Positions 37,996-50,413 of a stretch of 64,000 nucleotides of DNA are shown here, piece by piece (the first letter of the stretch is position 1; each line of letters starts with the position of its first letter). A program made the translations under genes and the position numbers. The notes beneath the pieces are model-generated. The model was not told where the DNA came from. It ran no database searches and saw nothing but the letters and a program-made list of their open reading frames with translations. Source of the stretch: Daphnia pulex. Taxonomy: Eukaryota > Arthropoda > Branchiopoda > Diplostraca > Daphniidae. The DNA is taken from contig NC_060027.1 in NCBI RefSeq assembly GCF_021134715.1, forward strand, positions 2,108,001 to 2,172,000, read 5' to 3'.

Positions 37996-38740
37996 ATGGG
38001 TAAATATTCTTTTTTCTATTTGTTAATATGCCTGTTAATATTTAATATTAATGTTTCAATTTATTTACTGTTTAGGCAACTATGGCGTCGAGCTCCTATT
38101 GGGTGTTGTATCGTTGATGGCTGGGTTGACTGCTGGTGTAGCGATGTCTCCTTGGTATGGAGGAAACTGAACCGCAACGCCGCCGCCTTCCTACACAACT
38201 AACGCAACAACCAGTTAATACACCGAGGCCCACAAGTAGGCCTACTACTCCGATCCCAGCTACTATACCGAGGCTCCAGCTTATTACACCATCGAGGCCC
38301 ACCTGTACTACACCACTAAGGCACCGGAGTATTACACCGTATGCTGCTCCAGCCTACTACACCGAGGCTCCCAAGCACTATACCACCAGAGAACCGGATT
38401 ACTACGCGACTACGTATGCTGCCCCAGCTTACTACACCGAGGCTCCCAAGTATTTCTCTGCTCCAGCTTACTACACCGGGGTCCTGAATACTACTCTGCA
38501 CCCAGCTACATACCCACAACTACACAGCGGTTGCTTCATCGTACTACGTTGATCCGAATTACTACCCCGAGGTTCCAGTTTACTACACCAAAATCTACAC
38601 TGTCCCCCAGCTGCTACACCGAAGCTCCTGTTTACTGCAACACCAAGGCATTCGAGCATTATCCCACATTTACGCTTCTCCAACCTACTACACCGAAGCT
38701 CCGAAGTATTACTTGCCCCGAGTTACAACACCACTACAAA
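37996..38740 (+). pseudogene. Second, dead copy of the Tyr-rich gene
   Basis: The same layout recurs: a four-base first exon (37996-37999) followed by GTAAATATTCT, then an exon from 38076 coding GVELLLGVVSLMAGLTAGVAM and SPWYGGN. A TGA at 38168 ends the frame at the point where the first copy continues. The Tyr-rich repeats after it are spread over several frames. The position matching the TATA box of the first copy reads GCGTAAAAG, so the core promoter also appears lost. It is a tandem duplicate that has become a pseudogene. Confidence 0.75.
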
Positions 38741-39292
38741 AAGATCAAAGACTTATTCTAAATCCAAAATTTTTCTTTGTAAATGGAAATTGATCCCTAA
38801 TGAATACACTTTAAATGCGAGTAATTATCTTGTAAGACTTCTCAACACCTCCAAGCATTTTAACATTGCAATGTATTCTGATTTTCATTTTTTGAGCAGA
38901 ACTACTGTTGCTTCAGTTGCTTTGAACAAGAACACTCTGATGCTTGGACGAATTTCATTTAGGCAAGTTACGAAAAAGTTGGTCTTTCCTTTAAACTTAC
39001 TGTTGTATTTTTATTTAACTTAGGGTAACGAATGGATTATGACATATTATGTGATTGGTTCTACATAGATCTTCGGACTCTGCCAATAAATTTTCATTTA
39101 ATGCAAGTCCCTTTAATACCTTGCATTAAATGTAAGTCAATACTCAATCATCTGTTATTAAAGACACAATGAAGAAACATGTTAAAAGGAATTGCTTTAT
39201 TATCCCACCTCCACCCACAATTCCACCACATTTTACAGTCACACATACAAGTCATACATACATACACTTATACACACATACACTTAAGTTAA
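38741..39292. other. Gene-free stretch left of the MITE
   Basis: AT-rich sequence with a short CATACA/CACATA simple-repeat patch near 39.24-39.29 kb. No exon is seen. Confidence 0.4.
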
Positions 39293-39620
39293 CCCGTTGG
39301 CTGCCACGCCATACAACCCGTAGGTTGTTTTTCTACTACTCTACGCGCCACGTCAGAAGGATCCATGACCAAGGAGGGACTTGCCATTGCTGACAAGTCC
39401 GGGCTGACACGGTGACAGGAGAAGATGGAATGCACAACCTCTAGAATCCATCACCGTATCGAAAAGGGGGAAGTCCCTATGGTGCATTGCCTAACAGGCG
39501 CCTTGCGGCGAATCTGGGGCTGGTGCGACTGTCCGACCACGCGGCATGGAAACCACGAGACCGAACAGCGCGGCCCGTGCTAAGGAGCTAGGGGAGAACA
39601 AAGGCGTGGCAGCCAACGGG
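39293..39620. mobile_element. piggyBac-type MITE, 328 bases
   Basis: The ends are perfect 18-base inverted repeats, CCCGTTGGCTGCCACGCC and its complement. A TTAA lies directly outside each end, the target-site duplication of the piggyBac superfamily, and the TIR starts with CCC as usual for it. The interior is GC-rich against an AT-rich surrounding and codes for nothing, so it is a non-autonomous element. Confidence 0.85.
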
Positions 39621-39655
39621 TTAACTAACACATAACGAAATAATACCAACAAGAC

Positions 39656-39724
39656 GATGATCCACGTTGATGACGAGTCTTGGTGCCGGTCGCGATGATC
39701 CACGTTGATGACGATGCCGGTCGC
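39656..39724 (+). repeat. Two-unit tandem repeat
   Basis: The words GATGATCCACGTTGATGACGA and GCCGGTCGC occur twice, 38 bases apart, the first unit carrying seven extra bases between them. It is a small local duplication of no evident function. Confidence 0.7.
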
Positions 39725-39937
39725 GATTGTCCCTTTCCAATGCCAGAGCAGGGGCAACATCCAACGGAGACCGCTGACGATATTTAAAGATGAGAAATCC
39801 ATCTTGTCGAAGTCTCATCTGCATTACCTGAAAGACAAAAGAATTCTTATTAAGTGACAGGTTTTTTAGCTCAAAGATTTAAAGATGCAATTTTTTTAAC
39901 GTAAAATCAAGCTTGCAATATTTAGAACTATACACAG

Positions 39938-40326
39938 AACAAAGCTCACTTGCTAGTCTCATGAAAATTTTCCGGAAGTATACCGGAAGTAACCACAGCG
40001 CCTTAACCATTGAGCTGTCGTCAAATTAAACCACATATTCGTGATCTCCATGAAATTTGGGGTCGATTGGATGTGATTTAAACGAAATCCAAAATTTGGC
40101 CAAAATCGAGAATTTCCCTGAACTATAGTTCAGGAAAATTTTCAAAACCGGAAGTACGCGTATGCAAAAATAAGAACATGAACTTTACTAAAAATTTAAC
40201 GAGGATCACGAATATGTGGTTTGTTTGTGCGTCGAATGAATATTTACTGAACTACTGACTGAAATAAGAAAACCGGAAGTAGAAAAAAAAAGCAAAAATC
40301 GATAATTTAAAAAGTGAGCTTTGTTG
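39938..40326. repeat. Imperfect inverted-repeat element
   Basis: The outer ends AACAAAGCTCACTT and AAGTGAGCTTTGTT are exact complements. An inner pair, AAACCACATATTCGTGATC at 40028 and its complement at 40204, is also exact. The CCGGAAGT word recurs inside. This looks like an old fold-back MITE of about 390 bases with no coding capacity; family unknown. Confidence 0.6.
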
Positions 40327-42524
40327 GCGGAATAGTTATCGTCAGTTACCACTAAAAAATTTCTACACAATAACTGTCGATAAATGTTTAAAGAGATGTG
40401 CAAAGTAACTAAAACTGACTGTTTTGACAGCTGAAAATTATCGAAAAGCCATCTAGCGTTAGAAAAAAAAAGTCTAAGTAACACTTCGTTTAGCCGCAAG
40501 ATAGATAGGCCCTAATTTTGGAATTATTACACGGACACAAGAGTTTGACGCAAGTAGATTATTACTACTACTAATTACTAGAAGATAATCTAAGAAAATA
40601 AGTCAATCGTCGGGTACCTGGGCATGATTCCGTGGAGAGTGATAGGCGGACGGAAGCGACTGGTCTAACTCGTCAGTGAAGCAAATTGTTAAGCAGTATA
40701 ATAAGCAGAGAAGCTAGATGAGTGTGGGTAGCGAAGATAAGGATGGAGCAGAGAGTTGGTAGAAGTCAATCTTCTGTAATGGACAAAGGCCAGCATCAAG
40801 GATCTCAGTGCCAGGACCACACAATTCCAATAAAGAAACTGCGTTGTAGATTGACATCGGCGGCTGACTCGCAAAATCCAATGGATCCAATGGCATACCA
40901 CACAACCTATGAATTCCTAAAGCAAAAAACAGAAAAAGGTTTTAACATTGCAGTGAGGCCCATAAATACCGACGACCAAGCTGGAATTTGAATAAAGTGG
41001 GAACATAGAAGCACACCTTTACCTCAATCTGTTCTAGGCTTTGTAGAAGGCTCGTTTCTTGTAGCTATGAAGTGGGACATGCAGGTAATGGCAGCAATAC
41101 AATTTCATGATGCAACAACCCCAACAAAAGTGTTCAAAGGTGTAAATATCTTTCAGGCAAGGAACCTGTTAAACAAATGGGTGTGAATTTTGAGATTATT
41201 TTATTGCATTGATCTTGATGGATGATGAGGTAGTAAATTCGGAAGGCTATGCTTACCTGTAACCGTATATGCAATGCCACAACTTTTGGGCAAAACAGCT
41301 TGCAGTTTTGTCTAAGATGTGAGAGGATGATGCAGATGAAGCTGAGTGTGTGAGTCACAGAAGAGTGGAGCAATTGGTTTTTTTTTAAATGAGGTCCAAA
41401 TTTAATCTGATGACTAGACAGCAGGTACATTTTCTAGAATTCCAAGTAAAGTACACAATTAGTCAATTGGTCAAGTACACAGAGAGTGAAAGAAAATTTT
41501 ATACTATGTAGTTAGAATAATCACAATATGCTTACATGTAAATAATTAGTTGATTTTGGGCAGTAAAACATGAAAATTCGAAAACACATTCACTGAATCG
41601 ATTACACATTTCGCCATTTAAAAAACAATACCAACACCATCTAGCGGCACACTGGACAACCGTCTGAATTGTAAAAACAACCGCTAGATGATGCCAGTGC
41701 CGCATGCAGACAGCTGACAGCTGAAGCATGGCTGAAGTGTGGAAAATTGAAAGAATTCGAAAAGGGAAATCAATATTCAGCCTAAGTTAATTAACAATAA
41801 TGTTTTTGAAACTGAAAAACTGAAAGATGAATGGACTTGGTATTATTTTAACTAAATTTTCTAATGCATATTTACCAGTTCTTCCATTTGTCATCATTTG
41901 CCAGACGTAATGACGACCATTGTTGAAGCTGGTCAGGAATTCTAAGCTGTCATCATCCTGCAGCTGTAATGTGCCTATACCAAAATTGAAATCAAATATT
42001 GTATTAACACAGCAATCTTACAAATTTTCTGTTCTTGTCTTTCAGATGCATGTTTTGTAAATGGTGAATCTCAAATGAATCCAAGAACTTTGAGTCGGCA
42101 TTTCACTTTCTTTCCAATTTTAATAATGGTGAGCTGCAGTTTGAAGATGTCAACAAAATAACATTTTCGACTTCTACAATCAATTGTTTTTGTCCTGAGG
42201 TTTTTGTTTGATTTTTCTAGGTGATATTGCTGAGCTCTTCCTTTTTGTGGTTCCTTTCAATTGATTCATTTGAGGTATTGCTTGCTGTTACTGCAATCTT
42301 GTTTTAAAATTGACATCTAAATTATCTTTTCAGTTAAATCCCTAGCTTCTGTTCCAGACTTTATCCACTAGTGGAATATGTAGAGAGATGTTCAACTTAT
42401 TCCAAGTATCTTGTCATTATCTTTTTTTTTTTCACTACATTCAGTTCGTCATTTTATTTAATTTCAGGTTAACCCTTGCTACAAGTTGATGGTCATTCAT
42501 TGCTTCAACAAATATAAAAAAAAA
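40327..42524. other. Gene-free stretch, one exon-like block
   Basis: About 2.2 kb with no complete gene. Around 40.8-41.2 kb the plus strand has open stretches without a recognised domain. At 41963-41876 the minus strand has an 88-base block with acceptor and donor coding DDDSLEFLTSFNNGRHYVW, which I could not link to other exons. Confidence 0.35.
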
Positions 42525-42565
42525 GAGAAATGCCGAGGTCGCGAGTTCGAGCCTCGCCTGGAGAA
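42525..42565 (+). pseudogene. 3' half of tRNA-Ile(UAU)
   Basis: The sequence ATGCCGAGGTCGCGAGTTCG and the following CCTCGCCTGGAGA match the 3' exon of the intact tRNA at 50585-50716. The 5' half and almost all of the intron are missing. It marks one end of the duplicated block that carries acyltransferase gene A. Confidence 0.9.
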
Positions 42566-43014
42566 TTTAATTTAAATGAAGTTGGAATAGGAATATTGGA
42601 TTAGGCCGAAAGTTATTCACATATATTAACCTAATATCAAGACATGAGAAAAGCTGTTTAATCCAGTCCCATTAGTTGTGAACTAATCAACAAAACCTTG
42701 CTCCTATTATAATAAGCGTCACCAATTATTGTGAACTATTTTTCCTGAAATGAATCTATACGTCAGAGGTTTCAAGTTAGATTTATGACAACCAAAATTG
42801 TGTGTAAACATTATTTATTCAAGTAGTACGTTTGATGTCGAGGATGTGCTTTGATTCCAATATTGACGCATAAACTCCACAATCATACCATTTCCCATCG
42901 ATTACCCATAAAGATATGTGTACCGCTATAAAGTAGTAAAAATGAACCTTGCTTTATTTCTGTAAGACTAGCTAAGACTTAAGTTTTGCATATCCTTAGG
43001 CTATGACGCGCGTG

Positions 43015-45908
43015 TCAATCGTTAGTTACAGGCAGTGAATTTCTTTTGGGTTTGGAAGAGAAAATGAGTTTCTCCAAACGTAGGAAAGATACTTCAATTG
43101 AAGCGGATATCGCAAACGCAAGTGCATAAATGACGAAGAAGATACCGAATAGAATGATGAACTGTTCGTACAACCTAAAATAATAACGTTTCCGCACAGC
43201 GGAGTAATACACGTTGAGAAAGTCCCAATGGATCAGGTAGACGCAATAAGTCAACCGGCTAAGTGGTAAGAAACCTTTCCATGATAAGAGCCGGTTAAGG
43301 AAACCTGCATGGACGTCAAATAGAATCACGTTAAAAACTCTACACTAATTGACGATTGGACAAATAATATACCGCCAAAGCCCCGGGAACAAGCGATGAT
43401 GATCCAAGCCATGACACAAGCCCAAGCGGTCCGATGCAGAGGACCGAACACCATCAAAAGATCATAACTAATCTCGTTGATTCCTGATGGAACGACAACA
43501 TTGGGCTTCATACCGTGAATAACGGCAGCACCAACGGCTATGGACACTACCCATCCCATAGCCACAAAAAGCTAAATGAACGCAAATGAATTTTACGGTG
43601 ATAATATATCGACAATGAAATAAAAAATATATTTTACTTTCGATGGTCGAATGGGAGAACATTTTGTGATGTGCAAGATCCAACCTGACAGTATTCCAAC
43701 CAGGTAAGTAGGTGCTCTAATCCACGGTTTGTGACGATAGTCATTACTATATGGTCGGTTTAAGTTTCGCCAAAAAAATATTAAAAAAGTACTTGTCAGT
43801 AGATTATGATGGACTTGATTTTTTCAAAGGAATAATTACAGGTGGGTTTCTGTATTTTTCTCTGCGTAAACCCAAAAGATCGTGGTGTAACAGCCAATTG
43901 CAACGGAGCTCAACCACGCAAGTCCCAATTTCCTCCATCGCCAAAGCGGATAAATGAGAAGTGGAGATACGATTAGGAGTTGCATGAAGACCGCCAGGAA
44001 CCAAGTTTGTCGCATGCACTAACATCCCAAACGTTGAAAAATAATTACAGAATCTCTTTAGTCCAAGCAATTTGCATAGTCGTACATAGTAAAAATGAAT
44101 CTTCTTAACATACCAAATAATTGGGATCCCCAAGAAATAAATTGTTAACTGTCCGAATCATTACGTATGATCATAGAATTAAAAATGAGATTAGAGAAAT
44201 AAGATATTTAAAAAATGAGCTTGGAACTGACTGTAGAGAAACTGTCTCCACCAGGCGAGGCGACAAGCGTTTGAATAAAAATCCACGGTGTACCAATTGG
44301 GTCCGGTGGCGACGTAGACTATTAACGTTGCGATGAAACCGAGGATGAAGGCGTACACAATAGTCAGTCTCAGATATCGATGCAAATAATAAAGGCCGAC
44401 GTTGAATCTGCCCTTGTGACGGTCCAGCTCCCGGAGCAATTGGGAAGATGTGAGCAAACCGCCAATCAAGAAGAAATGGTCGATAAAAATTGACAAATTG
44501 GCGCCGGTTGGAATACCAATTTGTAAGGCTGTCTGAAAGCGATATGAATCAAATTCTTCTTTTAGCTAAGGAAAAAATATTTAATTTGTTTAATTTGTGG
44601 AAACTCACATAAACCATAGCAGTTCTGTTCATAACCCTATCTGAAACAATATAAGCAGTGTTTCCCAAGACGACCCAGCAAGTTGAGAAGAAGCGGATGC
44701 CTGGAATGCAACCAAAATGATCGTCCGAAAACGAAGCTGTCCTCTTCATCGACAGGATTTTACGGCCGTTGTGTAAGACGGAAAAGCATTGCAACGCCCT
44801 CAAGAGTTTGCCGTCCGGTTTGGCATCGAAATCGGTCCCACGGTATATTCGCCAGGCTTCGTGAACGGTTGCCATTACAACTAAAAGACCAACAAGAATG
44901 AACGCCTCTCTGTTGAAACAAAATTTGAAATTCATTAATATGCCTTGTTAATTTAATTTTTTTTTTTTTCAAATTTGATATTACATGACGATAATGGTGA
45001 CACTATCGAAAGAAGGTGAAACACTATTGGCTTTGAAGCAATATCGCTCGTCGGCAATCGTCACGATAGATCGATTGGCTATCACGTAACTTCCAACGAG
45101 TTCGGCAACCGCTTGGCCGAGGTCGGCGGCACTGCAAGACGATGGCAGACAGAATGCGGTGCTGGGGTTGACGTGTGGGTAATTGCCAATTTTGGCATCT
45201 GCCAGGGCCACTTTGGGTTCGATTCGATCCGATCCTAATAATCCCAAGAGCTGAAAAACGGTGACAAAGTTGTCGATCAGAGCCCGTTCTCCGTGGGATT
45301 GGAGATGGAGTGAGGATTCATCTGGCGGAAGAATTTCTGATTGATTGACGACTTCTGACCTAAAGAAGACGGTACAGTACTGCCCATCGAATTCAGGAGC
45401 CCGAATGGCCAGACATTCATCGAACAGTCCATCTGCTTGAATATTTGGCGTGCCATGTACAAATATTCCCGGGGGCAGTTTTGCCGTTGACTCTTGCACT
45501 AATAATTATTTCAAAAACATTTACGGTTAAATAATTCGTCGATATGAATGGGCTGCAGTTAATTTATTCACGATATTGTTTTAACTTACTTTGCAAAGCC
45601 CACAGAGTCCTGTTGCTGTAAAGGCTGCGGACGTACATCTGGCTATCTTCTTTGCACTTTTGATTGATGTTTTTGGCAACAGCGGTGGGAAACGAAGAAG
45701 ATTCCAGTGCTATAAAAATTTTCTTAATTAAGGATATCAAATGGAAACGTTTCCCATTTTCCTCTAGTTGTTCGTTGATGACATTCCACCAATTCTCCGA
45801 GGTCTGACGTTCGCTGTCCGGTGAAATGATGGATCCTTGATCTAAGAATTGATGAGACTGCCTTCCTGATATTAACAGGAGAAAACTAACAGTGTACAAT
45901 GTACTCAT
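43015..45908 (-). CDS. NRF-6-like acyltransferase-3 protein A, active-site His lost
   Basis: Nine exons read leftward: 45908-45590, 45498-44985, 44909-44609, 44532-44232, 44148-44114, 44018-43840, 43746-43638, 43571-43373 and 43304-43015, 748 residues, fully in frame. A signal peptide leads into an extracellular NRF domain with the Cys motif FCLPSSCSAADLGQAVAEL. A membrane acyltransferase-3 domain of about ten helices follows, ending KLIFSSKPK. In this fold an Arg-X10-His motif in the first helix is catalytic; here it reads RFFSTCWVVLGN, with Asn for His. The preceding IHG of the sister genes is IPG, and VDTFFLMSG is IDHFFLIGG. The gene therefore looks expressed-type but catalytically impaired. 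NRF-6 proteins act in lipid and drug transport across epithelia. Confidence 0.9.
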
Positions 45909-46388
45909 CGTGATGAGTGAACTGCTCGGGAGTCGGGAATTTGAGCAAAACTCAAATGACGACTTCCAACATTCACGCAGCAACACGGTGTTTATGCATG
46001 TGTTTTCTGCATACCTTATCAATCTCAGAAGGTTGTTTGCTGTCTCTCTGGAGTTTAGAACTTTATTATCTTTCGAAATCTATATTCAGCCCATAATTGA
46101 TAGTGGACTGCACAATGATTGAAATATAAAACATATTGTTTTCTATCGATAAAGGAACGATCTGAATTTTAAAGTATGCAGCAGTAACTAACCAAACGGA
46201 CCTTAGAATTTAGAAATCAACCCACCAGTTGTAAGAAATGGTGTTAAAGATATATGAAGGGGCGAGAAGATTGTTTGGCTGCTTCCAAGCTGACCAGATA
46301 AGGAGCTGTTGGGGCTCGTCATTCCTTGAGAGGTGCCTTTGAAATACCTAGTTTAGGTAAGGTGGGTATAATTCAATATTGATAATAC

Positions 46389-47460
46389 CTTTTTCAGCTT
46401 CCTCTAACCAGGAATACAGCTCGTGCCACGAGTCGTGATACTCTTTCGTCTCTTTGTAGGAAAAGTCCAGTCTCCTTGTTCGTTCGGCAGATCTTGATAG
46501 GACACGCTCCAAGCAACATGAGGAGGTTCTTGATAAGGATCACATCCTGCTTCTGGATGAAGTACTTTGAGGGGGTCCCATTTTTATTGAGGCTGACGAT
46601 CGCCATCTTCTGAATCGAAAGTCCCATTGGAGGGAATTGTGATGATCAGAGAGACAAAAGTCTCCATGGCGCGGGAGATGGGTTTGAAGCCGCTTAAAGT
46701 TTTCTCGGCATTGGTCAGCCACTTGATGAACATTCGTAGGGATATCATGATATTCCATGGACCTTTCCATGAAATTGATGCAGTTATCCTCTCGTTGAAT
46801 ATACAATGCCGTGACGTAATCCCAGGCGGAATCCATCTCTTGAATTTGTTTCGTCGGTTCGGCTCTTGTTAAAGTCTTCAACAATAGATTCCTTTTCTTG
46901 CATCTCTTCCTGGATCTTATCAGGGTGGGCAGAGATGGGCTCAGCCGATTTCACTTTTTTGAAAGCATTAGTCAAAGCGATGAGCATGCCGTTCAGTTTG
47001 TCAGAGAATTGACTCGTCTCTGCAGACACCTGATCGCAAAGCAGCATACCTGTAATCATAAAAACATAACTGTGATTAATGATTAATAAACATCAACCAA
47101 CTGACAAAATTTAACCGGGAATTGTGCAATTCGATAAAATCGTTGACTTAGCACCTTCTACCTCATTAAGACATAGCTTGGCTAGAGTCCTGCTTGTCTT
47201 GTTCAGTTTTTTCCAAAAGTTGTTTTGTACTCGGCAGCTTCTGACATGACAAGTTTGTTGACTTCCTGTTGACGATCGATCTGTTTGAGGTGAATGGCTG
47301 GATCATCCGCATTTGCCAACGCTTCCTCTCTCTTATCCAGCCAGATGGAAAGATCAGAGTATGAGTCTTCATGGAAATGCTTTGCTTAATGCAGGGCTTG
47401 TTTCAGGATGCTCAATCGGTCCGCGCTCAATTCTGAAACGTGATCCTTAATTTTCTGCAC
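46389..47460 (-). pseudogene. Spectraplakin (shot/MACF) spectrin-repeat fragment
   Basis: Minus-strand pieces match the spectrin-repeat rod of spectraplakins: KIKDHVSELSADRLSILKQAL, WLDKREEALANADDPAIHLK, IDRQQEVNKLVMSEAAEYK, YAALR, AEPISAHPDKIQEEMQEKE, KYFIQKQDVILIKNLLM and RSAERTRRLDFSYKETKEYH. The pieces lie in the right order but in different frames with stops, for example TAA after KQALH. An intron with an ACAG acceptor remains before YAALR, so it arose by DNA duplication, not reverse transcription. A further possible exon lies at 47.52-47.70 kb. The functional gene must be elsewhere. Confidence 0.82.
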
Positions 47461-49434
47461 GATATAATAAAAATCGATCCATTAGAATTTATGTAAAAAC
47501 AAGGAGAAGAATTTATTCTGACCTGATGATTTTCCATCTTCTCAATGGGAAAATGGCAGAATTTTCAGTCTGAGGTGACTGACGAAGCATTGTCGTACTG
47601 GCTGAGAGAATATTGCGTGTACGTCCTTTTTTGCTGTTGCCTCCGGAATTGAAAATGGCTTCAATTACACGAAAAAGCAATACCTTTTCTACTATCAAAT
47701 TCGTCAACACAAGATGATTGGTCATCAGCATATATAATGTGCTAATATTATTGTTATTTTAATGTATGGCATTTCAAGGAAGAAAAAATAAACTGGGGAA
47801 AAAAATTGACAGAAAAAGTTGTACGTGGGAGGCGACATTTAATTGTAACGTTTCCACAAAAATGGAAGTTACAAATTAATGAGTGGCAATAAAGGCCGCC
47901 CATGGTAAAGTGAGGCAAAAGATACGCCCTTATTGAATGTAAAAATGAAAAGAATCAAAATGGAGAACAAAAAAACATTTTAATGAAAAAGAATTAACGG
48001 TTCTCAGAATAATGGAGGAATCTAAAAGAAGTTCAAACTATTTAGTTATTGTTCCACCATTCTAGCCTGTCTTATGGGCTTGTTATGGCTTATGGCTAGT
48101 ACTAAAAAATAACAAAAGAGGAAACCACAACATACCTTCAGTTGACGTCCAAATATCCGTACATTCTGAAACAGTCTTGGTATGGATGCGTCAATCAGAA
48201 TCACAGACGGAAGGAGTAAACGAGGAATAAGCGGCCTCCTGAATACATGCATACTCGCATGAATGTACACGGAGGACAAGCCAAAAAGGGAAGAAGTGGA
48301 AGAAGGACAAGAGTTTGCAGTGTCGAAAATCCACTTCACATCTAGGAACTAAGTTAAAATTTATAACAATTAAGAGTTGTACATGTTAACTGTAGTTGTA
48401 GTGTTATAGTAATCTAATGTTACCAGTAACCATGCATGTGCTAAAAATGATTTTTTTTTGGCACCAGGAATCCAAGTGAGTCAGGTGGAAGTGAAAAAAC
48501 TTATCAGTCTCCAAATTTCTCAAGTCCTGGAACAAGTAGAAAAGAATTAGGCTGCCTGTCAACAGTAGACGTTCTTCTCACTGGCTAGCTATTTATAGCA
48601 AACATTACTTTGCTGTTCAATGAGGAGATACATTTAATGTTGATCAACATGTAGATTGGAATTCCTGCAATTTGAGGCAAAAGAAACATGGAGTAACTGA
48701 CATTGAATACTCAATACACCTTCTGAGGTGCTTCACAGTTACAGGCAACTTCAACAGCCACACAGTAACGTTTAAGGTCCAGATGCTATCTTTTTGTTGC
48801 ATCACAGTCAAGTGATTCTGTAAATAAAGAAACACTAATTATACATAGAAAACAGTCTCATATTCAGCACAAAGAGATTTAGAAATTCAAAACAAGTGAA
48901 ACAATGCATGGCTTACTTCTTTAATGCTTCTTGCACAAATGTAATTCGAGAATCTTGCGGCAGTTAAGACATCCCTTGATTTGACTGCTTTTTATTCAAC
49001 AACTTTTAAGAGACGGGCAGTAGCACCAGTGGATTAAACATTGACAATTGGTTGATTGAAAAATCAAAGAAAACTTTACAACTACTTTGTCGAACGCTTA
49101 GTACAATTTCCTTTTAACATGTGCTTCTTCTGTCAAAGATCACGAAAACACTAATTACAGACGAACTTCCGTGAGAAATTGAGACTGAGAGCCAATGTAC
49201 AATGTTGCCAGTTTAGGGATGCACGCAACCGCGCCGCCACAACGCAAATTTTTTTTTCAAAAATGAATATCTGGAATAAATAATTATATAAAAACTTTGA
49301 TTAATAATTAAAAAAAAATTGAACAAGTTTATTATTTCATAAGTCGTTTCATATATCGAGCAAAATCTGAATGCCATCTACACTTAATCATTTGTACTCG
49401 TTCACGATCGAATTTTGCTCTAGGAGCGACTTGC
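47461..49434. other. Gene-free stretch
   Basis: About 2 kb without a supported gene. A block near 48.20-48.31 kb resembles 58.75-58.87 kb (shared words around GTACACG and GGGAAGAAG). Open frames are short and lack domains. Confidence 0.35.
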
Positions 49435-50413
49435 TTTTAACAAGCGATCTCCCACTCAACCGGACCGAAATGGTGGGGGTACTTTTCGGATCGTAATCCG
49501 GAAAAGAACTTTACAAATCCGGACTAGGTCTAATCTGTTCAGAATCGCAAGGCGATTCCAACGGAATTAAGTCCGGATTTTTATCTTTTCCCGTTCACGA
49601 GATAATCACGGTTGAAAATCGTGAAATATCACGAAAACCCAAAGTCTCCCCGTTCGACTACATCGCTTTTAGCCGTATATTCGGCTTGTAAAAAAAAACT
49701 AATTGATACAAAATGTAGCCCTTTCATCCCTCTTTCAGAATCCAAAAGGATTTTTTATAATTCTTTGAGATGTTTGAGATATCACGATTTTTGTGATACC
49801 CCCATTTCGACAAATTTGTCAGGCATTTCATTCGGCGTTGCCGATTGCCGTATATGTGCTTTTCGCCCCCTTTCCTGTCCACTCCTTCGCTTTTTCCCTG
49901 TTTCCTATGTATCAAGGCCTTGTATATCGATACAGATGGGACTTGATACATAGGAAACAATGGAAAAAGCGAAGGAGTGGGGGCGAAGTCACATATACGG
50001 CAATCGGCAACGCCGAATGAAATGCCTGAAAAATTTGTCGAAATGGGGGTATCACGAAAATCGTGATATCTCAAACATCTCAAAGAATTATAAAAAATCC
50101 TTTTGGATTCTGAAAGAGGGATGAAAGGGCTACATTTTGTATCAATTAGTTTTTTTTTACAAGCCGAATATACGGCTAAAAGCGATGTAGTCGAACGGGG
50201 AGACTTTGGGTTTTCGTGATATTTCACGATTTTCAACCGTGATTATCTCGTGAACGGGAAAAGATAAAAATTCGGACTTAATTCCGTTGGAATCGCCTTG
50301 CGATTCTGAACAGAATAGACCTAGTCCGGATTTTTAAAGTCCTTTTCCGGATTACGATCCGAAAAGTACCCCCACCATTTCGGTCCGGTTGAGTGGGAGA
50401 TCGCTTGTTAAAA
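49435..50413. mobile_element. Fold-back element, arms of about 475 bases
   Basis: Left arm 49435-49915 and right arm 49943-50413 are near-perfect reverse complements around a 27-base loop. The left arm has one ten-base insertion, near CCTTTCCTGTCCACTCC, that explains the length difference. The outer ends read TTTTAACAAGCGATCTCCC. No clear target-site duplication is visible and nothing is coded. It resembles a fold-back type non-autonomous DNA transposon. Confidence 0.85.

Larger units (their letters stand above)
42525..46171. repeat. Duplicated block A (partner 50675-54388)
   Basis: The block runs from the tRNA 3' half through acyltransferase gene A to its upstream flank, and matches 50675-54388 throughout, introns included. 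Outside these limits the sequences diverge at once (after TCTGAATTTTA on the upstream side). Coding parts are very similar and introns moderately so, which suggests a fairly recent event. Confidence 0.88.

Noticed and set aside
37091-38700. Possible CRISPR-like or satellite array in the Tyr-rich region
   Set aside because: The repeats are codon repeats of a Tyr/Thr/Ala-rich protein family, irregular in length and eukaryotic in setting.
40722-40991. Plus-strand open frame of 89 codons
   Set aside because: No recognised domain, no splice link to the open stretch after it, and composition typical of the flanking DNA.
49612-50236. Matching open frames on both strands of the fold-back element
   Set aside because: The two arms code the same string because they are inverted copies; no start context, no domain, no conservation argument.
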